The position numbers were made by a program, and so were the translations under genes. A stretch of DNA of 64,000 nucleotides, from positions 6,966,695 to 7,030,694 of the forward strand of contig NC_065533.1 in NCBI RefSeq assembly GCF_020184175.1, written 5' to 3'. Origin of the DNA: Aphis gossypii (taxonomy: Eukaryota > Arthropoda > Insecta > Hemiptera > Aphididae). The notes under the pieces were generated by a model, which was not told where the DNA came from, did not search any database, and saw only the letters and a list, made by a program, of their open reading frames with translations. This document shows positions 1 through 15,245 of this stretch, in pieces (position 1 is the stretch's first letter; each line of letters begins with the position of its first letter).

Positions 1-2368
1 ACGAAAATGACAAATCGAAAAATTACGTGATTGGACTCAGTTCGTTGGATGTGACGTTATTACGTCTATCAGCCGTTTTTGCGATTTATAAGATACATAC
101 CCTTCATCTATGTAGGTCAAACAATCGAAAACATTTCGGGTGATATTTCAATGGTAATATATAAATAATTTTTTTGTTTTTCAATTAATGTGGACTATTA
201 TATAAATAGTATATTCGAAACAAAAATAATAATTATATAATAATCTTCGGTGTTCAGGAATATATTATTATATCTAATAATATTATTGTTGACAAACAAA
301 TTAATCGATTATCAATAAAATTAATAAATATATATATTCATAATTATTATTATAATTAATGCAGTTTGTATAAATAATATAATGCTTAACTGAATACGGT
401 TATAAAATTCACGTTTTGTTTTGTTAAGTCAACAATATTTTTCTCTATAATTTTAAAACTATGTATTTTCGATCAAATATCTCTTTCAATATATCCTTCA
501 AGAATACGCATCTGCAGTAATAGCAATTATAGGACTTATGCTGCGGTGAGCAGAAATTCGAATTCGAATATTCCCGAAAGTCTTGCGAGGGGCGTCTACG
601 CACTTAATATACTCGCAAACGACTGTCATTTAAATATTAATCGAAACGTCAGACCTACATCATACAACTACTTCCGGATTCTAGTCGCAGCCAAAGAAAT
701 TTATTGGCTTGACGGTATGAATTTTTGTACCGTTTAATATAACAGTGTTATTCCTATACTAATATTATTTTATCGACCTCACCATTATCGTATGCATTTG
801 TGAACGATGATAGTGACGACGAGTATAATATATTATTTGTAAACAGTTACGTTCTGAAAACGTACTTTTTATTACTTTACAATATATTATTATTATTTGA
901 ATTCAAAACCGATTGAAATCAGTCGTTGTCTTACTCAGATACGTGTGTTTCGGGTTCTTAATAACTCTGTCCTTCTCAATTTTTGAATCTAAACCGTTTA
1001 TAAAAATTACACTCAATATTTTATCTTATTACATTTTACGCGGAGTTATTAACCTATTGTGTATTGTTTTGACGATTAAAAAAATTAATTTTAATCAAAT
1101 CAAACATACTGGTATTTTTAATTGAGTTAACCTATTTTATTCGTGGTTTATACTTACAAAACTGTTAGACTATTATAGTTTTCGAATTCACTAACTAACT
1201 TTCTAATAATTCAGAAAAAAATTTTTTTTTTTTAAATGCATTATGCGGGTCATAATTATTGTAGTGTTATATTTGAATATTGTTAAACCATAGATTTTAT
1301 TTCATCATTTAATTTACAAAAAGCGTTATAATGTGTGTACATTCGTTGAATTTTAATAGTACTATCTAAATTAAATTTACATTACCAACGTTCTATTTTT
1401 TTTCCTGTTTTTGAAATAATTATTAATCCCATTCTAGAAATCTTTTTCACAAATCGTAAATTACAGTTATAACTTAAATTAAAATTTTAAACAGTTTTTA
1501 CGAAATTAACACATGCCATTTTATGATATAATTTTGTACTAAGACAGATATATAAGTGGTTATTTTATGAATGAAATTACATTTTAATTAAACACTGTAT
1601 TTTTAAATTCTTCAGCCCGTAAATTTAATAGCTATAGTGTATACATGTATAATAATGCACGTATATAAAAACCCGTTAATAATCGAGTTTTTAACGAGAA
1701 GTTTAAAAAAATGGTTATTTGTTACTTAACAAAGAACACTTTTGGTAATTTGTTTTTGTTTTTGACGGTTTTATATCTTGATTTCGTAAGCGATTCTAAT
1801 TTTAAACGAAACTGAAGAAAAGTTAAGAAACGCCAAACTAGGGATCGCGGTAGTCGTTCAACATGCCCTTTATTCACAAAATATCCACGATCTAGGTAAT
1901 CCTTGATAATTAATATAAGTCGTCACAATATATATAATATATTTTTTAAATGTCATTAGATTTTTTTTTCTTAATTTGATAGTGATTTTTCATGTATCTG
2001 TCATAATTTAAGAAATACAACTATATTCTGAAATGTATACTCTCATACTTCAAAGATCGATGTAGTCTTTAAATAAAATACTGAAATATGGGTAAAATAA
2101 AAGTGATTAAGGTTTGAGAAACTTTTTTGAATAGTAAAAAATTTAAAAACATACGTATGATTTAGGATAATTTGCAATTTTCGGATTTTAAAAAAAATTA
2201 CAATAATAATAAATAAATGGGTATTTTTTTCAATTAAAAGTGTTTGTTATCCCAAAACAATTCAAAAACACTACATGCCAATAATATAAATATCATTTAG
2301 TTATTGCATACATCTAGTTATTTATTACGGATGGTTAGTCCATTAAAAATTAAATTTAAATTGTATGA
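1..2368. other. AT-rich non-coding DNA
   Basis: I see no supportable gene here. The stretch is AT-rich with short homopolymer runs and simple AT repeats. Frames at 546-737 and 913-1125 are short, have AT-driven residue composition, no splice context and no recognisable motif, so I treat them as chance openings. Confidence 0.6.
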
Positions 2369-3010
2369 ATCTGTATAATATATAAAACAGTAAGCTGACT
2401 GTTCTATCAACACACAACTTAAACCATTCGACAGATTGGGCTGAAATTTGGCATACAGTAAGCTAAGAAAAGATTTTTGACAATTCAACCCTTATAAGGG
2501 GAATAAAAAGTGTAAAAGGAGTAAAAATTGAAAACTTTTTTTTGTTCCGGTTTTATTGAAATTAAGTAAGTATATATACTCTATACCACTAATAAACATT
2601 GTTAATAATAAACTTAATAAACTTTATTTTGTGCAATTCAACCCCTAAAGAGGTTTAAAAGGGTTGAAAAGTGTAAAAATAGAAAACCACCTAGCTGAAA
2701 CCGTTGTAGCTATAACTATGAAATTCGGACAATATTTTTATTTTATGGTGTAGATACCCACTAAGAAAGGATTTTTCAAAACTCAATCTCTACCGGGATA
2801 AAAAGTGATAAAAAAGGTAAAAATGAAAAAAATGTCCATCTTAAATTTCAAAATGTCTGTTTGAGTCTACTACTTTTTAACTTAGCCTATCTTCTGCCCA
2901 TAGGTCTAATATATCTGTTTATCAAATTTCGTCGCAATTGGTCCAGCCGTTTAGGAATGCATAAAGGACAAACTAACAAACATACAGAAATCCAACGAAT
3001 TTAATACACA
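2369..3010 (+). repeat. Interspersed transposon-like repeat with three internal sub-repeats
   Basis: The block starts with A|TCTGTATAATATATAAAA and ends near a run reading GGTCCAGCCGTTTAGGA followed by AAAGGACAAACTAACAAACAT. Between them a module recurs about three times (near 2450, 2620 and 2720): a GAAATTYGG-like start, then AATTCAACCC, then a short purine-rich run ending in AAAAAGTGTAAAA or a variant. AT-rich starts like this and 'ttggtccagccgttt' ends occur in widespread insect non-autonomous elements. There is no coding capacity. The class (Helitron-like or other) is not certain and both boundaries are approximate. Confidence 0.5.
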
Positions 3011-6000
3011 GTTTGAGACATAAAAGAGGTAGGATTTTTAACGGACTATGAAGTGCACGGATTCAGAGGTTCGAGAAGATTGAACTTTGTATTAGGTGCT
3101 TATTTTTATATTATATTTTTCAAGGTAAATAACTAAATATTTTTTTTTTCATAATGACGATGATTAGATTGTGTATGAGCTAAAATAAAAAAAAATAATA
3201 ATAAAAATAAATTGTACTTTTGTATTCTAATAGTTATGTATGAAAATTATTTATCACATTTTAAAACAAATCAAAAAATATATGTATATACTATAGATAT
3301 TCATAATTGCTTATGTTGCTTATTATGTAATCAAAAATAAAAACTATAAGATATTAGCTATACATTAATGTATCGAAAAAAAAAGTTAGGTAGGTGCATT
3401 TTATTTTACTTATCTATATTTGCTGCGTTATTACTTTACGAAAATGGCTAAAAATTATCTCTATTATGTTAAAAATGTAGTTTGTGAAAATGTTTGGGCA
3501 TGGAATAAAGGAGCTTATAAAATGAGCATACTCAAGGGTGTTGATGTAGGGAATTTTTATAAGGTGGGAGGAAAAGAGGTTAATCCATCATAAAAATATC
3601 TTTTGGTTAGTACAAAAATGATGATATACGTATGTGTGTGTGTGTGTGTGTGCGTGCGAGAGCATGTTTAAAAAAAAAACTAACAATTTCTTTTTAACAC
3701 AAGGAAATTACGCTCGATCGAACCTAAAAAATAAATAAAAATGGGTATATTTCATAATATTCATAAACGACTCGCGTTAGTACAATGGTGAAATGTATAT
3801 AAATCGAATTTAGTTGAGCTGTTTCGAATATAACGTTATTTTGATTATTTATTTTTAATGTTTCTTTTTCTATTTTCCACGAACACTACTTTGTCCGGCG
3901 TATATTGTATACTTCACCATGCAATGTTTACAAATATTCGAAAAAAAAAAATATGTTTTTTACTTCAATATTTATAATGTGCAGTAGAGCACGGTATCCC
4001 CATCGAACAAAAAAAAAAAACGAGTATAGTTATCGGTTTTATTTATTTTATACACAGAATCGCCCAAGTAAAATAACTCGATTTCTTTAGATTTTGCGCG
4101 CGAATGAAAAGTTGTCGGTTCTACGATGATTTATGATTTTATTTTCTTTAAACACTTTTTAGGATAGCTACCTAAAATTTAACGTTGCAGTGCGTCTATT
4201 CGACTGGAAATTGGATTTATATATATATAAATAAGCAGAAGTAGAACTCGTCAACATTTCACAAATATCCATTATCATTATAATTTTTATAAAATCGTTT
4301 ATACATTTTTTAGGTGTGGATTTATATCTTTAGTCACTTTCATTTATATAATTACAATACGGTAAGACACATTGGTACTCAATAATATCCACACAATCGA
4401 AATATTTAACTAAGTATATTTTATAATATGCGTCTGACTGTTTCTACTCTACGTCTATGTAGGAGCCAGACTCATTATAATCTTTTTATATTAAACAAAA
4501 AATATTCTTACTAAATAAGCATAGGTATAATTTTACCCAGTATTTTGTCCGTTATTAACCTCTTCATGAGTATTATTTGTTTTATGTAAAATGCACATGC
4601 ACACACATAAAATATATATTAATATAAAAATATTATATATTGGCAATTTAAATTCTAAAAGCATAATATTTATTGTACAACGTGCATAGCCGTTGGAGGG
4701 CAATGAGGGGGAATTTGTAAAACAATCGTCTCATAACAGAGACGGGAGTGGCAGATGAGAGGCGAATATACTGAATTATAGGAATTTGAATACTACTCAT
4801 GGCACGTAGTATACCAAACCATATCCTACACATAACACTATAATGTTATGATACAATTCCACACGTTCATTGAAGTACAAATGCGAGTACTGTTATGTTA
4901 CTTGTAGGAAAGGCTTAAACAGTAAAAAAAAATTTTTTAACAAAACTGAAGTCGGTATACTCTTACCCCTTTTACTACCATATGCTATAGTAAAATGTGC
5001 TTACAGTTTTAAATTTTTAATATAATAAGTTCTAAATAATGCTAATATACTCTTAAATATTAATATACCCGATAATGTGAGTAATATTGCCGTAAACATT
5101 GTACTACATTCTAAAATATCAAGAGCAATCAATATATTATAGTGAAACTAATTAACTAAAATAACATGGTAACTCGCTCGTAAAATGATTCTAACGTGAA
5201 TAATTATTATAAGGATAGGCGTGGAAACTCAACACCAGTATTCATTTATTATATAAGAAAAAAAATACGACATATCTTCTTAGACTAGTTTAAAAGTTTG
5301 TATGGTCTCATTATTGGTACGCACTAAGTAGTAATCTGCATAATATAATATTTTATGTTGCATAAAGCAGTACAATGAAAACTTTTAATACAGTAAAAAT
5401 ATTGTTCACAACCAAGAAGTTAAAAAAGTTAAATGTTACGAATCGTAACTTATGATGTATGGTTGTATCAGTTATCGACACGAGTATCTAGAATTTCGAT
5501 TACAAATATGTTATAAATTCAATAAAAACAGAATAAAAAAAGTTTTCTCTCGGAGTTTTCTCCGATATACATTTTTTAAAAATATGCACCGAACAAATAT
5601 AATGGTCGGAACTTGGTTTACCGAAAAATCACTAAGATTTTAATTAAGCGTTCTACTATTTTAATGTATCTTTTTCCAGGAATTGCATGAAGAAACTAAA
5701 AATTGTTTTTTATATGTTACAGTAAGTTCATTAAAATATATTAAACTGACCGTTTGGTGTATAAGAAGTTAAAGTGATGAAAATAAATATTACTGTCTAT
5801 ATATTTAAAACAGCATGCGCTTTCCGATTACACCACTGCCTCATGAGTAACCCGAAGTTATACAATATCCATAAATATCGCATTATAATCTAAAATATAT
5901 TATATGATATATAAAAAAAAAAAAATTGTGTGTTATTAATGACTCGGTCGTCAGAGGCGTGGAGTTGGCATTACACTTTTAACATTAATTTTTAAAACAT

Positions 6001-9000
6001 TTCCGACAATGTTTAAGCAATCTTGTTGCCTGTTGGACATTTTTGGAATTTATTGAAGCCTTTTTAAAGATATCTTGCGTTAGAGTTCATACTTTTTACT
6101 TTTTACTTTTTACTTCACACATAGCATTACGTTTTGTATTACACTGCAAAAAAATTCTTACAATGTTCAAATAGACTTATTAAACACTTCAGACAGTTTT
6201 GTTGGAATGTGTTAGATCCTTTCATTTGTGTATTTCACGTTATACTCTATAATACTTATTTCACGCCTAGCATTACATTTATATACATAAAAAAATATAT
6301 ATAATTATAACAAAGCGAAAATCATTCAACAATATTTTCAGTATTTATTAGGAGTTAAAATTAAAGTTGAATTGAAATTGATATAGAAGTTGAAGTTAAA
6401 ATCCAATCAACTCAGTTTGTCACATCATAAGAGACAAACAGAAGTTTTCTGTCTTTGACAACAACTTGTATACGAACAATAAATAAGACATGATCGTCAT
6501 CATGGTCATTTTATTTAATGTTTTTATGATGCATCACAAATATCGACAACAAATAACGTTATATTACGAAAAATCACTACGTTTATGCCAAACAAACATG
6601 AACTAATCAGCTCGAGAGGGATATAGATCTCTCTTGATCATCGGTACTAAATTAATGTGCTAAAATTAATACAAATAAGAATTGTCATTTGTTTTTGATG
6701 TCATAATGTTCGGAAAATATCCATAATCCTCGTAAGTTCGTCATCAGACTTGCATACGCAGTTTTCTTGGGTGATAGGGCTCATCAGAGATCTATGATAG
6801 TCTCTGCATTTTTATAGTTAAAGGTTGGTATGACATAAAAAACTGTGATCCAGATAAGAAGTAAGCATACATAGGTAATCGTTTTGAACAACTGAAAAGG
6901 AGCTTGATATATTATAGTTCAACCACGAAATTTTCTTTGTAAAGGAAAAATTTGTGAAAAGTAGTTCTATAAAATTGTATAGTATAACAATCATGAAAGA
7001 TTTCGTGTTACACTTTCAGATATATATTTTTTTCTAGATTGAATCTAACATTCATTAACGGTAATTAATAGATTAGGTACTTACTATAGTATTGTGGTAA
7101 CTGATCAATATAATATTATTGATTAATTCACTCCATATAAATTAAATACACTTTCTACAACAAAGGAGAAATTCAAATTAATGACAAAATTAAATAAGAT
7201 ACAACGACATTTTTAAAAATTATAATATTTTTAACTTTTTAATACATAATATGTAATACACTTGAACTCAAAAAGGAGCTTGTGAACTTCAAAAAATTCA
7301 ATTTTTTTTTTTTAATTTAATTGATGACTGGTTGGACGAAACTGTTTCTTAAAATTATAAAATAATTCATAACAAAAATCTTTTGGAAACTAGCAAATAT
7401 ATTATTGTATACATTTATTATTATTAATTTAATTTTCTTAATTTTCCTTACAAGCAAATATTATCCGAACTTGCTCGTGGTTTTAAATATTTATTTTATT
7501 AATTGTGTTATACCCATGGAAATATACCATATTATAATTAATTTTTTATTAATAATTTATACTACATTTCACTTATTTGAACACAAAAAAGTTTATATTA
7601 ATATAGCCAATACATCGTAACATGTAGGTACACAAGACTAACAAAGACTCATATTTCCTTCGTCGTTTGTAAATATTTTATACAAATTCCCTTAAAACGG
7701 CATGTTACATAGACTAATAACTAATAAGTAAACTTAAGTAATAATAAATACGGGTATTGAGTAGGCAGGTAGAGGAATACACTATAAATATTCATGACAC
7801 ATTGATTAAGTTTAAATTATAATATTCTCAATTACATATACTTAAAATATATTTAATTAAAAAACAAAATAGTTTCAGCCAGCTACTACAAATTTTTGAA
7901 CCAAGTGTGAACAATCATTAGAAAACCATATTAAATGGAATTATCATAAAAAATTATAAAATATGCTTAGGTATAAATATAATTTTTAAAAGATACACAC
8001 AAAAATATAGCTGCAAATAATATATTTATTTCAAGAAATACATCAATGATTACCTAATTGTTATAATAAAATACGTATGATTGAGATTAAAAATTAAAAA
8101 TTATTTATTTATTTTTTGCGTGCATTAATTATTATTTTAGTAATAAAATTTATAAATCTCAATCAATAGTAGAAATATGTGTTTTATATGATACGACCAC
8201 ATATTTTTTTAAATTTTCAAATATAAATGATCGGGGATCGTACATAGTATATTGTACCATAATAGCTAATAATTTTTGCGTTGTCTTAAGATGTTAGTCT
8301 CTTGTGGAAAAAATAAATTATAAAATAAATTTTTATATTTTAGACGCAGACCGGAAATTTTTTGTCTTTTGTAAAAGTGATTCAAATTATCATTTTTTTG
8401 TATAGTTTCTGAAATCATTTTGATCTTGGTCAAACTTAAAAAATCTCGGTTATTTTAAAAATAATCGAGAAAAATAAAGACGAAAATTAAAAAAACAAAT
8501 TTACTATTTAAAATTATTTAAAACATTGTATTTACTCAGAACCTGATTCATTTAAATTAAATATTTTTTTGATAATTACTTATAAATAACTTAGAGAGTT
8601 AAAATTTTATCAACAAAATATTATATTAGTATATTTACTAAGATCCTTTATCATAATGGAACGCAATACGGCCACTAAATCGACAAAATGGTCAAACACC
8701 CGGAGCCGATACGGACTCATTAGAGCCTACCGGGATAATCAACCATATATTATATTATATTTATATAATAACACATTATTATCAAACGATTCTAGTTATA
8801 TAGTTGTCACTTGAAAAATATTTATCGTAGAAACTTAAATCTACATCAAATTATATTTTATGTCCAAACAAAATATTTAAACTAATTTTAAATTATTTAT
8901 AAAAATTTAAAATTATTTTAGTTTATTTTTATCTATAAAATAAAAAGATTTATGTTAAATAAAAATCTTCAAACCTATAACCTAACGTATATTTAAAACC

Positions 9001-12000
9001 GTTATCTATAACATAACATTGTGATTTCGCCATAAAATATCTCAAATTTAACTTTTGATTTAATCTACTTATAAATTTTAACTAGTATTACTTTAAAATT
9101 AACTTAACAATTATTTTAAATTATTATAGTTTTAAATAAATCTAGTTGTGCTGCATAACGTTTGACGAGAAAAAGTCTCAAAATGTCAACTTGTATACGT
9201 TTATTTGACTAGACAAATGGCGTTAAAAGTGTATTCATATTTCACTGCTCAATATTTTGTAAACAAGAGTTTAGTCTATACACTTATGCCTATGAGCTGG
9301 TCAGTAGTTAAAATTAAAAAGCTATTTTCGAATTTATGTGATTACTCTAACTTACAAATTTCACATTTAAATATATTATTTATTAAGGTCAGATGTTTTT
9401 TTTTTTTTTTTTTAATATATTTAAAATATAATACAACAAATATATTGCTGATATAAATAAATTTTAAAATGTCTTTAGATGCTTCCGATAAGCAAATAAA
9501 ATTTATTTGTTTAATAAACAAAATAAAAAGCATTGTAAACAGATGGCTTATTAGAATAATGTATTTATGATTTGTTAAAAAATAGTGATAGAGTTTTCAT
9601 AAACTTATACCGAAATATGTTCGTTAACTGGAACTTTTCCTATAAAGGGCTTTACTGGGACCATACCTCTCGCTTTTGGTACTAAACTATAACAAGACTT
9701 AACAATAAGAGTTAAGTAAATATTAAATACATATATAAAACTTTACATAACTATGTTAGTTTATTATTTGATTATATTATTGTTGATATTGGTACCATGT
9801 TATATAACATAAATATATACTACCCACGATGAGTCACGTAAATTATATATATAAAATGCAATATAAGTTATTTTATTAAATAAATACCCAAACGTTCATA
9901 AGGTTATTGACTTTTAATTCAATTCATGTTTTTATATTTGGAACATAAATACTTCAACTACAAACATAGATATTGAAAACTTTATGGTTTTAAAAACCAT
10001 ATCATAAAATTCATTTGTTTTATTATTATTATTTATAACTAATACAAATGTATCAACATCTATTTTGTAGGGTTCTTTGTAGGTATTTAATATCAAAAAA
10101 AAAAAAAAAAATCGTAAAATCGTTAAAACCTAAAACCGGAGTTAATTTAGAAAAAAAAATTATCAACAGTTGTTAAAAAAATCATTTTTAATTTATAACA
10201 CATATTTTTTTATTTAAAATAAATTGATATACTAGGTTAAAAAAAATAATTTGAAAAATAGTAAAGTAAAATTATTGTTTTCATTGTTAGAATATATGTA
10301 TAAAAATGGCTTAGTAATATTTTTATCATAAAAATACTACGATTATGTGTGTTGTTATGTAAATATTACACATCTACAACAATTAACCTTAGATAATTAA
10401 ATTGAATTAAGTGAGATATTTTTACCTTATTATTAATCAAAAAAATACTAATTTTATGCTTCTTAAAACTAAAGTATCAAATTCTTATATTATATGCATT
10501 TCTAAAAAATCTAAATATCTAAATTTAGACAATTTATTGAAGCTTATATATTTCAACTTACTGAAATTGAATTGTATGAATATTTTTTACAAGTACTATC
10601 TAAATAAATATTTAATATGTATTTAAGTAACGTACATAATAAAGTTTGCACATAGAATTAATTAGAATAATAAATTGACTTTGGAATTCACATTAATCTA
10701 AATAACATGCACCAATACCTTACCTATTTAATCAACTATTAAAATATTAATAAATCTCATATGTTTATTTTTTCAAATCAAATTTTTGGTATTGTAAAGC
10801 ATATTTTGAATATATTATGTTTAATATTACTAGATTAGAATTTGGTATAAAGACATATGGTATAAGAACAACTTATGAGGGATGTCAGAGATAACGTCAG
10901 ACATATAATAAAACATATATAAAACTGATACATTCATCGCTTCACTCAGAATTATTCAATATTTTAATATAATAAAATATTATTTTAAATAATTCGTTGT
11001 TAGTTTGATATTACACATTGTAATAAATGTACTTTGAAATATTATTTGATGAAATGTTTATTCATCGTCCATCATCCATCATCCTTACAATATAGCTAAT
11101 AATACTACGGAATTAAATTTTGTCATTTGGACATTACAAATAACATATCAACACAATAATTATTATATTTTATGTTCAATTGAAATTTAAATTCTTAATT
11201 TTAATCTGAGAAGTATAAAAAGATAAAATTGAAAAAATAATTAAGTTTTGGATAAAAATAAAAACATTTTAATACTTTATTAACATTATTCTTTTCATTT
11301 ATTGCATGTGAATAAAATTCATTAAATTATAAATATTATAATTTCTCGTAAATACAAAAATACAATATTGTGTACATTCATAAACATAGTCAATGCCTGA
11401 GAATTATTTATTATTTTTTATAGCTTTAAAAAGTAATTGATTTGTGATTTACTATTTTTGATTAATCATTGAGTAGCAATAGCCTATGACTGAAATCAGT
11501 AAGATTTATTTTCCATCAAAATAAATAACCCATGCATCAAACACTGCAACGACAACATATATTAGCACTATTTGTAGTTTGTGTCCCTGTGGACACGTAG
11601 ATACGCTGTCTACAGAAGACAAATACGATTGTGATCGGTACTCAATCAAAATTCACCTGACAATGGTAATATAGTACAACTTTTAAGTAGTATAAAGTGT
11701 ATTTGTACTAGTATGAGTTTCAGTGTATGTCCCAAGAGTATTAGTTTGAAAATTTCTCTACCTTACAGCAATCGAATATCACTTATCCAAATTCAAGACT
11801 CATGTTCAAATTGAAAAAAAAACTAAAACAATTTAATAAGTAAGTTATACTCAATAAAAATTATATATATAATACATACTAAATTCAACGAAATGTTACG
11901 AAGAGATGTTGATATATTAGCATAAAGTAAGCATGTTTAAATATGTAGCCAATCAATCACTTAATAATATGATGTTATACCAATTAACCATAGTGGCTAT

Positions 12001-14520
12001 AGACTACAAATATGTCACTTTGTACAGACATCGTTTTAAATCCCGTCGATTTTCTCTATATGATTATTATAACTACCTATACAACGGTAAAAACTGAGAC
12101 TTCCATAATACCTTTAACTACTTTTAAAAAGAGACTAAGTAACCCGTAACAAGATATTGAAATTACAAAAAAGTAACACTGTTCGTTACATATTTAACAC
12201 AAAAATTACTCTTTTTTAGAAATTTTTATGTAAATATAATATAGTATTGTTTTTCAATGTTGTACAAAATACTTTGAATTCTTGAATACATTAGTTAGTT
12301 TATTTAAAACGGTTTCTAAGATACTCCAGTTATAGTTATAGTTGTATTTCATCATTTGATATTAATTTTAATTTTATAAAATACATTTCAACCAGAATAT
12401 AATATTTGGTGTTACTAAATTCATATAATAATATAATGAAACTACTATAGTAGAGTAAATACATTGGACGACCATCTAAAACCCGCACTCACATATTTTA
12501 CAGTTATATTGTATTCAACAATTATTAATGTTTTTCATTAAAATCATGTATTTACTTTTGATCAATCGTACTGACAAAACTAGCTTGCTGATTTCTAAAA
12601 ACATATTGACACAAATTACGTTTAAATAAGATTAATCAACCCATCTTTTTTGATTGTTGTTTTTAATTTCATATAATGTCATAATCACTATTTAAAAACC
12701 CTACTGTATTTAAATTAAATTTGAGGTTTTATTGATACATAGTATAAACATGTATTGAAATTTATTATCAAATTGCCAATTAAATTGGTACATTAAACAA
12801 AAAATAGATACATTTGATTAAAAAAAATTCTTAGTATTGAATTCCGTAATAATAAAATTAAGATCACACGGCGCCCTGGATATGTAATTTTACTACACTT
12901 CAGACATTAGTATTTTTTCCCCGTATCTTTTGATTAATCCAAAAGTGATGGTAATATATTTAGTTTGTTTTTTTAAAACTAGTATTTATAATATTCAGCT
13001 CAAAACGACTGATCCGTATCTTTATAACTATGAATACAAACTACTAATTGCTAAATCCATATGTATCCGATCAGCTTACACATTTCAACTTACAATAATA
13101 ATAAATTATTCCCAATAATTACAAATATATATTGATAGTGTTTAGTATTTACTACTTATAATAAATATATATATTTTATATATATTATACATATATTCGA
13201 TTTATTCATTTTTGTATCAATACTATCGTCAAAAAACATTAATGTAGCTTAATAATAATAATAGTTAACTGGCACTGAATATATATTTAATAGATTGCAG
13301 CGTTTTAAGCTTGAAGTTAAATCAGCCACCGGTCATAACAGTGTTTTCATAGCCGTTCTAACAGAGTAACTACTGTCATCATCGAGAGAATATTTTGAAA
13401 CATAAAACAATTTGAATATTAATTATTTCACGGGTGTAATTTTTATGTATATTGTACTATTATGTTTCAATTTAAACCAAACCTAAACATTTTTTTTATT
13501 ATTATTAAATATCACATTTAAAATGTATCAATATATTACAGTTATTACACGCTACTACAGTTCTTAAAATCTAATCATCACACAACTCAAAATACTATCT
13601 ATATATTTTGCTGGTTAGACGAATTATACTTGATTTTTTTGGAAAAATGTTAGTTGTATATTATAATAATTCTAAGATATATTCGTACTTTAAACGTTTT
13701 TAAGCAAATATTAAATTTTTCAACCAACCCAATATAATAATATACATTTTTTCTCATGGTAGTTAAAATAATAATTATTGTTACATAAAATCCTAAAATT
13801 CACCAACAGTTGTTTTGTTATTTTTGACATAAGTATTTTTCTGAGTTCGTTTTTAATTTTTATGGTATGCTTCTCTGAGATATAAATAGTCAAAATATAA
13901 ATTCTTTAAATTTGTAGCATTGATTCTCTCAAAATACGTAAATGATGTTGATAATACATATTTCTGCTATACTATGACGTAAATACAAAATACTAAATAA
14001 ATATAAGTACACATTAATACAGCTGGTAATTTTTTAATTTTTAAATACAAATTTCAGTTGCAATTTAAATTACGATGAGTAAACCGACAATATTGATTAG
14101 GTATAAGAAACCAATACATTTTTTAAATAAACCAGGAAAATACAATATGTTTACATATTAAATTGTCCATAAAAAAAATTTAAAACTTTCAAAACGAGCT
14201 TATTAATATAAACGAAATTATTTATATAATATAACACCACTGAAGGGATAGTTATTTATTTTTCGTAGAAAATTTATTAATATCCCGACCAGCCTTAAAT
14301 ACGTACATTCGCTTTACTGCAGTCCATGCACAAGCCACAAGCGCGAGAGGAAAATACCGAGTTTGTCAGCTATAAATAATAATTCGAATGATTTATTGGG
14401 TAAACAATTGGATGTGTAAACCCCTGAAGTCTATAAAAATGTTATGTGTTTATGGTGTGGTAGAGGTATAATTATTATTTTTATATTATTATCATTATAA
14501 AAATATTATAGATATTTTTT
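3011..14520. other. Long AT-rich intergenic stretch
   Basis: No gene is supportable. It contains a short TG microsatellite (3634-3653), many poly(A)/poly(T) runs, and a slightly GC-richer patch at about 4675-4830 without a convincing frame. Frames at 3905, 5452, 7405, 9205 and 10411 (+), and at 4648 and 9342 (-), encode AT-biased residues (I, N, K, Y, F, L) and lack splice or domain signals. Confidence 0.6.
3634..3653. repeat. (TG)n microsatellite
   Basis: A pure TG dinucleotide run within ATGTGTG...TGCGTGCG. It is simple sequence with no associated frame. Confidence 0.9.
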
Positions 14521-14602
14521 TGCGTGCGAGTTCAGCTAAGGTTGACACGGCAAGCGGAAGCGTAATCGTCCGGTCAAACTGTTTATATTGTTGCACGATT
14601 GA

Positions 14603-15119
14603 TGATGGCGGATGTTGAAGAAATAAGAAACCCAGACATTTTTAAAACTGTTCTATTTTTCAAAGTAAAAAGTAATGTTTTTTTTCTGTCGGAAACGTCT
14701 TAAAAATCGGTATTTTCGCTTTGCGGGTCACCGATTCGGACGATATTGTTTTTGTCATTATTCATTGTTATATTTAGTATAACTATCTAAATCTTGCGAT
14801 AAATATAATTATATAGGTAACATCACGGATACCGATATATTTCACTGTGAAAAGTTTGCCTTTCCCTTTTCAGGGAAAATCTGAAAGATATAATACCTAT
14901 ATCAATGAATGTGTTAAAGAATTTAAACACGTGAATATTATATTCCTAAGAGATCTTATAATATTACGTAGATTAAAATGTGTTATTGATAATTTGATTT
15001 CCAATAAACATTTAAAAAATTTGGAATGTATGCCAAAATTATACGAGTTATTATTATTATTTGAAATAATAATGAAATTTTTATCTGATTTAAACAGTCT
15101 CGTTCAACGTCAGCATTGA
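14603..15119 (+). pseudogene. Two-exon gene fragment; weak resemblance to the N-terminus of uroporphyrinogen-III synthase
   Basis: A leader richer in GC than its surroundings (14,521-14,602) precedes an ATG ATG GCG start. The first exon encodes MMADVEEIRNPDIFKTVLFF plus K and can end at AAA|gtaaaa (phase 0, about 14,665). A pyrimidine-rich tract ending CCCTTTTCAG (14,870) would open exon 2 in phase 0, starting GKSERYNTYINECVKEFKHV and running to TGA at 15,117. A beta-strand 'TVLFFK' followed by a 'Y..Y..E' stretch is what the start of a uroporphyrinogen-III synthase (a heme-pathway enzyme of about 250 residues) could look like, but the resemblance is weak. The frame stops after about 105 residues, and what follows (a separate open stretch at about 15,135-15,245 ending in TAA) is in another frame. 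I therefore favour a truncated gene or pseudogene. It could also be an unrelated lineage-specific gene. Confidence 0.3.
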
Positions 15120-15245
15120 TATATAAGAATATTCGATTGATGCAGTAGTTGATTTAATCACAGAAGAAATGCCACTTGTTTATGACAAAAACGGCCAAAC
15201 CCAGTTGGTATCTGATTCATCAGCAATGAGGAATGTAATAAGTTA

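Noticed and set aside
9205..9533. Overlapping frames on both strands
   Set aside because: Both run through a poly(T)/poly(A) tract encoding FFFF or KKKK and have no supporting signals.
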